Assembly: GCA_947034885.2 (NCBI GenBank)
Contig: OX344753.2
Coordinates: forward strand, 23,328,347 to 23,392,346
Length of the DNA stretch: 64,000 nucleotides
Direction: 5' to 3'
Source: Thuidium tamariscinum
Lineage: Eukaryota; Streptophyta; Bryopsida; Hypnales; Thuidiaceae
The notes under the pieces were generated by a model, which did no database searches, had not been told where the DNA came from, and saw only the letters and a list, made by a program, of their open reading frames with translations. Below are positions 21,915 to 33,574 of this stretch, one piece after another (the stretch's first letter is position 1; the number at the start of each line of letters is the position of its first letter). The position numbers and the translations under genes were made by a program.

Positions 21915-23700
21915 ATGCCATGGCTCGTTTATCATGATCCGACAATTTGGTGGTCACGAAAAGAAGTGAGTTTCGATTCCACATATTGCCAGAAGAATTG
22001 TATATGGCGATTAGCAGAGGTCCTTGAGGCCCATTTGAGTGGGTGCAAAGAAGGAGGAAATGAGCCATTGGTTAGCCCATCAAGAAGTGGATTCCAAGGC
22101 TTGCAAGGAAATTGTGAAGGAAAAGAAGATGGGGAACGATTACCTATAAACTTGAAAGGGACTATAATGAGGAAGCCAGAACCAATTGTGTCCAAATTGG
22201 TTGCCCCAAGACATGCTATGGTATCAGCGGCGACTTTCAAGCTATCAACAAAAGATGCGGAGGTTTATACGTTGACAATATCGGAGGTGGATGATCCCAA
22301 TTCCAGTGAAACTACAGGTACTTTTGATTCAATTCCAACCGAATACCGAGTTTTAGATCAGGTTTTTAGCGAAGAGTCATTTAATGAGCTGCCAGATCAT
22401 GGAGTTTCTAACATGAAAATTGAGTTTAAGGAAGGACAAGAACCACGGAACATGGACTTGCGACCTATGTCTCCTATGGAGTTAGAAGAGCTTTGGAGTT
22501 ATTTAGAGGATAATTTAGGAAAAGGGTGGATTTGTTGATCTAAGTCCCTAGTGTCAGCACCAATAGTGTTTGCAAGGAAAAAAGATGGGTTGATTCGGGT
22601 TTGCATTGATTATCGAAATCTCAATAAAGTCACCGTCAAGAACCATTATCCTTTGCCATTAATTCTTGAACTCATGGATCGCTTCGTAGGGGCCAAGATA
22701 TTCACCAAACTAGATGCCAAGCAGGCTTACCATCAAATACGAATGGTAGTAGGCCATGAATTCAAAACGGCCTTCAAAACTTGTTAAGGGTTATTTGAAT
22801 ACTTCGTAATGCCGTCCTACAAATGCCCCGGATCAGTTTTAGGCGCATATGCAAAATATTTTTACCAATCTATTGGACATATTGGTAGTTATCTATTTGG
22901 ATGATATCTTGATTTTCTCAAAAACTATCAAAGAACATTGACAAGTGGTATGGGATGTTCTCCAAAGACTTCAAAAGCATGGCTTATATCTTAAACCTTC
23001 TAAATGTCAATTCCACCGTACCTCCGTGGAATTCTTAGGGATGAAAGTCTCATCCCAAGGATTAGAAATGTGTGAAGATAAAGTGCAAATTATTAAAAAC
23101 TAGTCAGTACCAAAGAATGTCAAAGAGGTTCAATCATTTTTGGGCTTTGCAAATTTTTACCGCCGATTTATATGCAGTTATTCACGAATTGCAGTGCCAC
23201 TTACAACCTTGACATGTAAGAATCAAATTTTTGAATGGACTGGTCAAGCCAACAATGCTTTCAATGAGCTTAGAGACCAGTTTTGCTAAGCACCAATATT
23301 GTTACACCCTAATTTTCAACGACCTTTTATTATTGAAAATGATGCATCTGACACTGCAACTAGTGGGATTCTTTCCCAATATGGAGGTGATGGGTACTCA
23401 CACCCGTGTGCATATCGTAGTTCAAAAATGACCTCGGCTGAACAAAACTATGACATTTATGACAAGGAGTTCTTGAGTATTATTCATGCATTTCAAGATT
23501 GGAGAGTATCTAGAAGGATCACCACATGAGGTTCGAGTAATTTCTAACCATAAAAATTTGGAATACTTCTTAACCATTGAGCAACTTAATAGGCGACAGG
23601 CTCGATGGTCTGAGTTATTGTCTGCATTTCATTTCGTCATTCATCATTGACCTGGATCTATGAATGCCTAAGCCGATGCCCTTTTTAGACGGTCTGATGT
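21915..23700 (+). pseudogene. Reverse transcriptase and RNase H region of pol
   Basis: Broken frames carry the conserved order: linker (21915-22538), APIVFARKKDG and CIDYRNLNKVT (22554 on), the first catalytic aspartate in FTKLDAKQAYHQIR, the YLDD box (about 22897), a [10 protein letters not shown] thumb block (about 23145) and RNase H residues in ENDASD (about 23337) and ADALFRR near 23675. Stops at about 22785, 22939, 23101, 23288, 23648 and 23670 interrupt it; most are explained by C-to-T or G-to-A changes in CGA, CAA or TGG codons. Confidence 0.85.
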
Positions 23701-23713
23701 TATTGAAGAAGGA

Positions 23714-24560
23714 ATGCATGAACCTAAACCTTTATTGAAATTAGCAGCCTTGGAAGCTTATGAGCTCATTTGGATAGATGAACAAATTAAAAAACGCATA
23801 AAACTTGCAACAAGAGACGATGCAACACTACAACCAATATTGGCATATTTTGAGAATGGAGCTGAGCAAGCGCCATCAGATCTTCACTGTCGGTTTCATT
23901 TAAACAATTTCATGACAGAATTCTTTAGTTTCAAAATACTATTTGTGTACTAAATGATGATGACCACCGACAACAAATCTTGAGGTCCAAGCATGATGCC
24001 CTAGCCACGGGAAACCAAGGTCAAGTGAAAACTCTAGACTTGGTGGCGAGGAATTTCTATTGGTTGATGCTTCGAAGATATGTACACCGTTATGTTGACA
24101 CTTGTGACATTTGTCAAAGATCAAAACCTTCACATCATGCTCCTTACAGATTACTACAACCTATCCCAATCGCTAAAGCACCATGGAAGCGAATTACCAT
24201 TGATTTCATTGTAAAACTACCCACCAGCAATGGATATGACGCTATTTTGATGGTAGTGGATAAAAACACTAAGTTAGCACATTTTATCCCTACAAATGAC
24301 ACTATCGACTCTAGTGGAACTGCTAATTTATACCTCAATCACATATGGAAACACCATGGAATACCCAACGAAATTATTTTGGATCAAGGCTCAGTTTTTG
24401 TTTCTAAATTTATGAGAAGGCTATATGAGCTCTTAGACATTTGACCCTCTCCATCAACGGCATTTCATTCCTAGTCGGATGGACATACAGAGCGTGTCAA
24501 TCAAGTTCTTGAACAATTCCTTCGTATGTTTATTGCAACGCAACAGGGTGACTGGACTAA
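23714..24560 (+). pseudogene. Integrase region of pol
   Basis: The 23980-24444 frame has the zinc-binding half (ending CDICQRSKPSHH) and the core with two catalytic aspartates in TIDFIVKLP and IILDQGSVF. A stop at 24442-24444 and another in the H-x-Q-SDG-TER block near 24472 truncate it. The downstream part (24744-24950) holds a degraded C-terminal domain. Confidence 0.85.
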
Positions 24561-24952
24561 CCTCTTAGTCTCTTACTAATAGCCAAATTTGTATATAACA
24601 ATGCAATTCACTTTGCTATAGGGAGGTCACCATTCTCTGCAACCTATGGCTACCATCCTTCATTAGCATTCACAACCCCTTCAACATCGACAGTTCCAGT
24701 TGTAGAGGACCAAATTCGCTATTTGCAAGGAATTCACGACGAACTAAAGGCTATGATAAAGATTGTTGGAAATCAAGCAAAGAGGAAATACGATCACGCA
24801 ACTCATATGCACCACACCTTCAAAGTTGGAGACAAGGCTATGGGCCAAAGGAGAATTCTTGGAAACCTGCAACACACTTAGTGAATGCACCAAATGTAGT
24901 AAGAGACTTCCACCGTCACCATCCGAATGCGCCGAAACTAGGAGGGGGTTAA

Positions 24953-25252
24953 TGTTACGACCAAGTCGTAACAACTGGACTAACTACTAAGGGAGGGAGG
25001 TTGTAATGGGTAGTTATGAACCATAGCGGTTAGGTCAGTGGGTTGTCGTCTCCCTTAAAGCTCAGTGAAAGGAGCTTTGTCTTTCACGTCACATTTTGTT
25101 AACTAATGTACCTTTCATGCCTTTGAGGTCTCTAGAATGTTAGAGGGATTTTAGAGAGAGAGAGGATCATTGATCAATTCGCTTGAAGTAAACTTGTAAG
25201 GAATTGGAACGGAGCATCGACAGTAATTCGATCATGAATCCGATCCATAACA
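24953..25252 (+). repeat. 3' LTR
   Basis: 300 bp, TG...CA ends, followed by the TGCAA target duplication. Confidence 0.92.
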
Positions 25253-25257
25253 TGCAA

Positions 25258-26657
25258 ACTATAAATTTTGGTGTTGTGTAAGTATTGAACCTATGTTACC
25301 AAATCGGAGTTATTATAGTTGAGCAAATAGAAAGAATTTTTATGTGTGCTTGTTGACTGTGCCTAATTGCATTTGTTGTATGTGTATGTAAATGGAGTGT
25401 ATGAGTGATTTGGAGAATTTAAGAATCTGAATAGGAATTTTAATCAATTTAATGTGAATAATGAAGAATCATATTATTTGAACAATTGAAGGATTAAAAA
25501 GCCAATTAGGAGTGTATGTGAGAGTTGATAAATGAATTCCAGTAAAGGAAATCAAATCAAAGTTGAGTTGTGAAGGTGTGATGAGAGTATATGGTACTGA
25601 GTTAAATCCAAATTGGAAGTATTTTGGAATAAAGCAAGAGAGTAGGAATTGCCAAGTTGGTGAAGAATTTGAGAAATATAAAAATAAATAGAAATATAAA
25701 GAAATAAAGAAATTGGAAAGTTTCAAGTTTCTATGAGCTTGGATGTTGCCAAGTTGGACGTTACTTGTGTACCAACTGGGAGTTGGAACTAATTGGCTGG
25801 ATGTTGAAGACTAAGTATTCTAATTTGGAAGGAAGTCTAAAATAGAGATAACGTCATTAAGCCATAGCTGAAATAAAATAATTAAAAAAAATATATTAAT
25901 TCCTATTTGATAATATACTTGGGTTCAAAATTTCAAGTTGTGTTGCTTGGGGTTCGAATTAAAACCAACTAGTTTCCTAAGTCCTAATAAGATTCTCCTC
26001 GGAACTAATTATTATACTATTGGGTTGCTTTTCCAAATTGGGATAAAACCTAATTCTACAAGAAGCTTTGAATCATTCCATTTTTATCAATGATATGAAA
26101 GTTATCAAGAACCTTAGTTTGTGGGTAGGTATGGTTTTCATACCTAGAACCTCAAAAAAGGAATTGGGCATTTAGGGATTAATTGGTTTTGTACAAAAAT
26201 TGATAGAAAGACTTGGGTCTCAAAATGATCAGCTTGTGTAGAGTGAAGTAGAATTGTATTTGAACATATCTTAATAAGATTGCATGATTGAAAGGGACTT
26301 GCAACAAGAGTTGTAGTGGTGAGAGCATTGACCAACAATTGAAGCTCAATAAAAGCCATTATGAACAAGGAAAAAAATGATAGATTTGGATGTACATTCT
26401 CATTACATTTTGAGAAACACTATAATAGCTAAATGATGTGAAAATCATTTAGGTTGTATCATTTGTAGGATGCTACAATATTACAATACTATATTGATAT
26501 GTAGATAAGTACTCTTTGTAATTCCTCATGCACAAGATATAACCTTCAAGTGATAAAGCTTGGAAAGTTTATAGCTCATTAGTATTATTACTTTCTATAT
26601 CAAGAACATGAAAGATTGCACTTTTTGTTTCATCATCGGTTCACATTGATAGAAACC
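25258..26657. other. AT-rich intergenic DNA with repeat fragments
   Basis: No gene seen. About 26070-26140 repeats a block also found near 29500 (ATCATTCCATTT, GTAGGTATGG), so fragments of the CCCCTAAAG repeat family lie here. Confidence 0.45.
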
Positions 26658-26661
26658 TTAA

Positions 26662-27310
26662 TCCATAAATGCACAAGGCACCAAATTTTGGTGTCAACAA
26701 TATTTTGAAGTGAAACAAAACTAAAACCAAGTTGCTATAGTTAGTAGTTTATATTTTTGAAAATTTCTTTTCTAAGTCTAGTTTTAGTATCACAAATCTG
26801 ATTTTGAAAACAATTGTTAATGATTTTTCTATTTAAGATTTTGTGCAAGGGTGTCCATTGTAATCTTGACTTTCTATAGAGTTGAAGGCTCTTGGAAATG
26901 ATCAACTAATTATATACTAGATCTTGGAGGAAAAATCACATTAGAAATGCCTAAAAAATTGTAGAGTAGATTTTGAGAAGTCATAAATTGATTAGGGTCA
27001 TGCATGTTAGGCCCTTTAACCTCATATTGTTTTGGAGACCAATTTTTTAGATTTGAGATGCAAGAAGAAGATTGAAAGACTCAAAATCACTTTTGTAGTT
27101 TTAAAACCTTTATAATCAAACATTATAATCTTTTCAATCTATAAATAATATTATTGTGTTTTCTTTTCCTACTTGATCTCTAACATGTCTTGTTTGAATT
27201 TGTATAGTTACAACTCAAAATAAATCAATACCACTTATCAAAATGTTGATTTTTTCTTCAATTAAGAGCAAATTCCTAGAAATTCAAAATAGGTCTTGGG
27301 CATTTAAGAG
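26662..27310. mobile_element. TTAA-flanked 649-bp element
   Basis: Flanked by TTAA at 26658-26661 and 27311-27314. Left end TCCATAAATGCACAAGGC; right end complemented CTCTTAAATGCCCAAGACC, an imperfect inverted repeat. It is a relative of the split relic at 16989-18800. No coding capacity. Confidence 0.6.
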
Positions 27311-27314
27311 TTAA

Positions 27315-29205
27315 AGTTCATAAAGTAGACAACACTAAACACATGCACTTAAACTTGGTTGGATGATGCAATGATTTGTGAACAATGAAATAGCACCTTA
27401 TCCAAGTAATGGATTTTTCAATAGTAATATTGAATATAGTCCTATATATAGCATTATATGCATCCACAAAGTTATCAAAGATCCTCTCTCTAATTCATTG
27501 TATTTATTGAAATGTAGCCATGGCGATTGTCCCATTTCCCCATGACTTTTGGATTGCCAAAGGTACTTATTTAAATTATCTTGGTCCCTCAGCATTCTTA
27601 TATGACATCATCTTCTTGTAGGTGATTACAAGAAACACTATATGTTTTTGGCCATAGGAGTGGCATTACTATATATCAATAGCGTCTAATAGATTTAAAT
27701 TCGCAATTCAAGGTGCTTGCAAATTTGGTTGTTGATTCGATACTATTTAGTACTATAGACTATCTATGGTGTTTACAAACTGCGTATTTTTCCCCCCCTC
27801 CTCGCAAAGTATGAAAAGATTTTAGTGGCCGTTGATGGTTACCATCCACGGTGCATGGGGCCCTCTTACCAATGAAAAGATTTTGGTGGGAGGATACTAA
27901 TCAAAGGTTTTACAAATATACGATTTAATGTTCAAAGGATGCACATTCTTTCCTTAACATTACTTGATCATTCAAATTTTTTTTAACATCTTTCTTCCCT
28001 ATTAGTACATGATCATTACTCTTGCTTTAATTATTGTTGTTCTTGCTACTTAATGTGGAGTACATTTGAGTGATGAATATGTTCTTCTTTGTAATCATTA
28101 AAGAGAGTTCAAATGTCATGGCAATGATCCTCTGAATAAGAAATATTTGCAAGTACTATATGAGGTTTTTAATTTTTGAAAGCTATTTTAATGCAACATG
28201 TTAAGACCTATGATTTTTTATTTTTTCTTATTGTGCAATAAGCCAACAACACTAAGCTCTTTATGGAAGGAGACGAAGCAAACCAAAATACAAAAAGTAG
28301 GCCAATGATGAAACATAAGACCTTAAGTGTTTCACTAAGTTGTTAGCTATTATATTCTTTTGGAAGAGCCAACTACATATTGTTTTGTATTTGCTTGAAA
28401 TTCAGTAATTTTGATATCATTTTCGAAAGTAGAAAACCAACTTGATGCATGTAGAAAAAGATTTTGCACTACAATGTCATGTTAAGCAATTTGCATCACT
28501 GTGTGTAGTATTTAGAGGTAAATTAGAAGATTTAGGGTTTGGCAATTTGTATCTCGATTTGTAAGCATGTTGATTCTTTCAATTGAATTGTGGTAGAATG
28601 AAGTTCTTGTGAATTTTGAATAAGGAATTTAGTATTAGAGTATGTTTGAAATTTTGAATGTTGACATTTTATGATGGTTGTATTATTATTATTATTTGAT
28701 TGTCTTCGTTATTCTTGTTGTTAATGCTTTTTTATTCACTTGTTTTTGTATTTATAATGCTTTCTTTGTCATTTGTAGACAATATAGGAGCATGAAGGGA
28801 CAACTAAGGAGAATGAGACATGAGATTGAAGACGAAGTTGTTGAAGAAATTAGGGTTTTATACCCTTTCTATAAATCATGTACGGTTTTCGTTGTTTTTG
28901 ACATGGTTCCTCACTATCTATGGTGACTATATGTGTACAATTTATAGGTTGTCTACAGAAGATAGCTCTGTCAGTTTCATGTTGTAGGTAGAGTAGTGTA
29001 GTGGTAGAGGGAGGTTCACTGTAGCAAGACGAGGGTAGCCGTTTTTGAAAAATTTGATAGCCTACCAGAAAGTGACATGTGTATAATATTAAATAATTAA
29101 TATATTTATTTGGAAAACCCCTTGTGAGTGACTATCCACTCTAAGTACAACCTACAATCTATGGTGACTATCTATAGTGACTACAAAAGCCATTAGGAAT
29201 AGAAA
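27315..29205. other. Unassigned AT-rich DNA
   Basis: No supported gene. An 82-residue frame (28678-28926) has a hydrophobic tyrosine-rich start from a TAT repeat and a charged segment (QLRRMRHEIEDEVVEEIRV) but resembles nothing known to me. Related CTATCTATGGTG blocks near 27764 and 29160 hint at a repeat spanning this area. Confidence 0.35.
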
Positions 29206-30331
29206 ATAGCAAAAAAGGGGTTTGAGGACCCTAGAGATTTTGGGCAGCTTACTACAAACGGATTTTCTTTTTCCTTCAAAAATTTCTCAAAACATATGCC
29301 CAAGGAGTAGCTTTAAGGCCCAAAATTTTTCATAACTATTTAATAAATGCTTAAAAATTTATTGTACGATATGTGATTTTCTTTGATCTTTAGGTAGCCT
29401 AGGTAGCTCAGAAACCTTCTTTAAAAATCACTTTTTGAAAAAATAAAAAATTGAAATTCATTCTATAGGTTTATATTGACATGAGAAGCTATAAAATCAT
29501 TCCATTTGGATCAATAAGATGAAAGTTATGAGGACTTTTAGTTTGCAGGTAGGTATGGAGTTTTGAAAAACCATACCTACAAACAAACCAAAATTCCTCA
29601 TAGATTTCATCTCATTGATCAAAATCGAATTATTCTAATCTTATCATGTCAATATAAATCTAAAGAATCATTTTCAAATTTTCATTTCTTAAGAAAATAC
29701 TCCCTCTCTCCCATTAAAAGCTTTCCAAATTCTTCTTGCAAAGACTGTAAATCAATCTAATTAGGAAGCTTTTAGTGGGACAAAGGGAGTAATTTTTAAA
29801 GAAGTTTTTTTTGTTGCTCGGATTGCCCACCATTCAATAAAAACTACATATCTTACAATAACTTTTCAACTATGTAGTCAAAATCTATGAAAATTGTTGG
29901 GCCTTGAAGGTATTCCTTAGCAAAGTATTGCATTGTAGGGGATTTGAGGCCTCCAAAGGTCTATTTTGGGGTTGTTCCCCAAAACTGTTCCCGTAACTGC
30001 TGACCATTGTCAGGCCAGCATTTATCCAAAAAAAAAATGGGGTCCTGAAATATGAAAAAAAGCCCAAAAAAAATTATTTTTTTCAAATAAAATAAAATTT
30101 AATGACGTGGCACTCTCTTGACCACATAGGATTCTTATTCACGTGGTAGAACTGCATTCCCGCAATCTAGGAACCCGTAGTCTTCCAATGGCTTCAAAAA
30201 TCCCCTAATATATGAAAATTTCAAAGTAAAAAAATAAAAATCTCATTCATAATGAGTTTCTAGAAATTGCTATATTGCCAAAAAATGCAGTTTAGATAGT
30301 TAGGGTTTAATTTTTCTAGGTGTTAAAATCA
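29206..30331. mobile_element. Head-to-head copy of the CCCCTAAAG repeat family
   Basis: Two inverted arms meet near 29560 (GTTTGCAGGTAGGTATGG against CCATACCTACAAAC). Both arms match the interior of the repeats at 50078-51022 and 60044-60966: ATAACTTTT-AC, AAATTGTTGGGCCTT and TTGCCAAAAAATGCA. The right side ends in a weakened GTTAGGGTTTAA near 30310. A Stowaway MITE lies in the right arm. Confidence 0.6.
29700..29789. mobile_element. Stowaway MITE, 90 bp
   Basis: Ends CTCCCTCTCTCCCATTAAAA and, complemented, CTCCCTTTGTCCCACTAAAA, the well-known Stowaway terminal sequence, flanked by TA (29698-29699, 29790-29791). The TA duplication and the match to the plant Stowaway consensus make this the surest MITE call in the window. 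Confidence 0.93.
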
Positions 30332-31164
30332 AATATATACTCTTTTTCAAGTTTTCTAGGTATGTCTCTTTGCCTTTATTCATTTTTCTTTCTGCAAGTT
30401 GATTTGTTTGAAATTCTACATACTAACTTTGAAATATCTTCTTTTATCTCCCTATCCATGTCATCGTCTATTTCTATTGACTTTGATGTATTGGCACTCT
30501 TAGTGATTGAAATTTAACCTCTAATACAAATCCTAATTATCAATAGTTTGCTAAAATGTATATAGTCTTTTGCACTAAAGTCTATTTGTTGAACAATGCC
30601 ATTAATTGCATTTCACTATAAAGAAAAACAATGTCAAAAACAACATGAAAATGACTTAATATATGTTGACTATGTCTATTGGTTAGAATATCTAGATTTA
30701 GACAAATAATCAACATAATTGTGTCCATTTTCTTCCAAAATTTGATCAAAATTTTAATATTAAAAAATTCAAATTTATAGTCCCGCATAGGCAAAAATGA
30801 CAACAAAATCAAGACTACCACATTGGCTACCACATAGGCAAATCCGACACATAAATAAGGCTATAAAGTTTAATTTAAAATTTTAATTAAATTTTAATTT
30901 TACAAAACATTGCACTATACTCAAAGTAGTCCAATAAATTATAGACATTTGAACTTTTTGTACAACTAGGATTGGTATTAGGAGAGGGGAGATGACAACT
31001 TCTTTATAGAAGTGGGTTTGTAGGAGGTAGAACAAACCATTGGATACATAAATTAAAATGAGTAGGAGCTCAATGGCTTATAGTTCAATTATGACTAAAA
31101 ATTGTGTTAAAAGTAGAATTTCAACCTCATTTAGGCATAGTAGAATTTTTTTAAAAGCTTTGAA

Positions 31165-31405
31165 TTTTGGAAAAAGGAAAAATCAAATAAAGTTTTATCT
31201 TCAAAAATCTATTTGACATTTTGAGTCTCCAATCAAAAGTTATAGACAAATTTTAGAGATGAAGTTTTAAATTGTCAAAAAATTGTCCTTTCCAACCACC
31301 CTCTAAAATTTTTCTATAACTTTTGATTGAAGACTTAAAATGTAAAAAAGATTTTTGGAGATGAAACTCTGTTTAATTTTCCACCTTTTCTAAGTTATAC
31401 TTCAA
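31165..31405. repeat. Foldback repeat, about 240 bp
   Basis: TCAATCAAAAGTTATAG occurs on the right in inverted orientation to CCAATCAAAAGTTATAG on the left, and the flanking blocks (TTTGACATTTTGAGTC, AAATTTTAGAG) are inverted too. Ends not defined; no target duplication found. Confidence 0.6.
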
Positions 31406-31809
31406 GTATGTTTGACAGATTGCTAGGGCAACATACAAAATTTCAATTTTTCCACAATCAACACAAACTAGTTCATCTCGTAGTGTTCTTTCTACCCAAC
31501 ATCTCTTACATCATGCCAAGTAGTGCAACAATAGTTTTCAATCTATTTTCTAAAAGCCGATAACAAGTCCACCTACCCAAATGATTTAGCCATCTTTCTC
31601 TAATGTCTAATATAGCCCTTGAATTATATAGTGACAACAATTCTTGAATTGAATGACCATGAGATCATTCTTCTAAAGTCTAAAATCTCCAAACATATTG
31701 TATCCACATAGAAATATAGTTGATCTCTTAGAGGTAGATGGAACTATATTGACATGTACTAAAATGTGAGACATAAGAATACTTAATAGGAAAACACTGG
31801 CACATTGTT

Positions 31810-32005
31810 TTGGAAATATGGATAAAATTTAAAGTCACAAGTCACTAAAACATTATCCAAGATTCTAGAAATATGCATAATTTTTGGTTCAAAACAACCT
31901 ATTCCATTGACTTGTAACTTTTTGCTTAAAAAATTGTTCATATTTTGATTTAGTGACTTGTGACTTTTGGAATTTTAATTAAAAAAATATATGGATAATT
32001 TTTAT
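31810..32005. repeat. Foldback repeat, about 195 bp
   Basis: AAAGTCACAAGTCACTAAA (near 31834) is repeated in inverted form near 31948, with ATGGATAA blocks further out on both sides. Ends uncertain. Confidence 0.55.
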
Positions 32006-32130
32006 AGCATTGAAAATTGTATGTATAAAAAGAAATTTGACTTAGAAATTTTTTTTCTAAAGTTATGCAAAAAAAGAGAGAAATGAAAAATACCAAGAAA
32101 ATGGACACTTTGATGCTTGATTTTCAAAAA

Positions 32131-32165
32131 ATAAATTAAATTAAATTAAATTAAATTAAATTAAT
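32131..32165. repeat. (AAATT)n microsatellite
   Basis: Seven or so near-perfect pentamer units. Confidence 0.85.
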
Positions 32166-33092
32166 TAAAATTAATTAATTTTCGTTCACTTAAAGATGCT
32201 ATTTTTCAACTATTTTCATCTTTGGAGAAAAAAATTGTATTCTTTGCACTTGCTCAAAGGTGGAAAGTTTGTTATTTTTAGACAATTTCTTTGCAAGCTT
32301 ATATAACTTTGATAGAAGTCCTTGTATTCTAATTTTGAGCTTTTCCTACTCTAGTCTTCACCTACTTGAATTATGAGTTGGTGGTTGAACATTGAAGCAC
32401 TATATGTTTCAAATGTAGGATCTTGATTTAGTAGGTTCATTTTTGTTATAGGAGCTACCTCTCTAGTGACTTCAATAGGCATCTTTTGATTCAAAATTTG
32501 TAAGTTTATAGAATATTCACAATGTTGGGAAAAATTATTGAACCTCTCCGAAAGGATGAATTTTTCTTAGAAAGGCTAATCCAATGTAGGGTTTTTTCTA
32601 TCATGATTACCAAAAATATGGGGATCCAAAAAAGTTTTGCTTTTAGGAATGTATACCTTATACCTAAGTAGATAAATCCTTTAATCCAAATTCTACACCT
32701 ACATGACAAAAAGAAAGATACCCCTTCTTTCTTAGAATAATTGGGGGGCTAGGATATTATTGGTTAACAATGTTATATTTCTTTAGCCTTACAATCATCC
32801 CTTATTGTGGGCTAACACATGCAAACACACCTAGCTATCTTCAATATTATTGTTTAACATATTCATCACTATTCATGAACATCTCATTGTCAAGAGAATT
32901 GAATTTGTTTGAAGGGAAAGCAATGAGAAGCTCATGAATACTACCACCTAAACATAAGATCTTATAAGACTCTAGTCATCTATAAAAGACTTCAAACCTT
33001 GCAAATGTTGTCTACTATACCCACATAATACATTGAAATATGCATTGGATTTTCCGTTTCAACTGCTAACAAAATTGATCAGTTTTAGGTCA

Positions 33093-33117
33093 GGTGCACT
33101 TTTGGGTATACCCACCT
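33093..33117. mobile_element. Relic end of AGGTRGG MITE family
   Basis: GCACTTTTGGGTATACCC followed by ACCT and TA matches the right end of the 273-bp family at 40860-41132. The rest of the copy is not recognisable. Confidence 0.5.
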
Positions 33118-33178
33118 TATAGAATAAAAACTACTCCGTATTTGCTCAGTGTAATACTAGGTACTATGCTCAATGCGT

Positions 33179-33422
33179 AATGCCAACAATTTTAGGTTCT
33201 CTTACCGTGTTGAGAGAGAAAAATGGATTAGAATATGCTAAGATTGTCACTTGATACATTACTGATGTATATAGGTTCTTGCTCCCACTACAATCTGATC
33301 ATGGCCATAAAGCACATGTCCAACAAAATCTGTAGCAAAGGGAACTGTAATCCTGTACTTCAGTCCGTAATCCTACTTTGAAAGTGCGTAAATTCCTAGG
33401 TGCATTGCAATCCCCTTCCAAT
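33179..33422 (-). pseudogene. Decayed tandem copy of GFT1 3' end
   Basis: Aligns with 33453-33678, the 3' flank plus the last 35 or so codons of the adjacent transporter gene. Shared blocks include GCTAAGATTG, GTTCTTGCTCCC, AATGGCC/ATGGCC, ATCCTAC-TTGAAAGTG-GTA and CAATCCCCTTCCA. Same orientation as the gene, and many substitutions and small indels, so an old partial tandem duplication. Confidence 0.75.
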
Positions 33423-33574
33423 TGATAACAAAAACAAGAGGAACCCAAGCTCAACGCTGCCAGTTTTAGGTTTAACCAGCAAAAAGGAGCTAGAATTCGC
33501 TAAGATTGCCTCATGATACAATAGTATACATGTTCTTGCTCCCGCTGCAACCTGATAATGGCCAACGCAAAGGA

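Larger units (their letters stand above)
19464..25252 (+). mobile_element. Ty3/gypsy LTR retrotransposon, degenerate
   Basis: A complete but decayed element bounded by 5-bp duplications TGCAA (19459-19463 and 25253-25257). The LTRs begin TGTTACGACC and end CCATAACA. Order gag, protease, reverse transcriptase, RNase H, integrase marks it as Ty3/gypsy. By eye the two LTRs differ at about two dozen of 300 positions, mostly transitions, so the insertion is not recent. A purine tract (AGGAGGGGG, about 24940-24949) precedes the 3' LTR. No standard methionine-tRNA primer site follows the 5' LTR. No chromodomain was seen. Several stop codons break pol. Confidence 0.92.
30332..33092. other. AT-rich DNA with small inverted repeats
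   Basis: No gene recognised. Inverted repeats lie at about 31165-31405 and 31810-32005, and an (AAATT)n microsatellite at 32131-32165. Confidence 0.45.

Noticed and set aside
25945..25962. GGTTCGAATT resembling a tRNA T-arm
   Set aside because: No matching acceptor stem, anticodon arm or D-arm could be placed around it.
28678..28926. 82-residue membrane-like frame
   Set aside because: The hydrophobic start comes from a TAT/ATT repeat; no splice, promoter or family evidence supports it.
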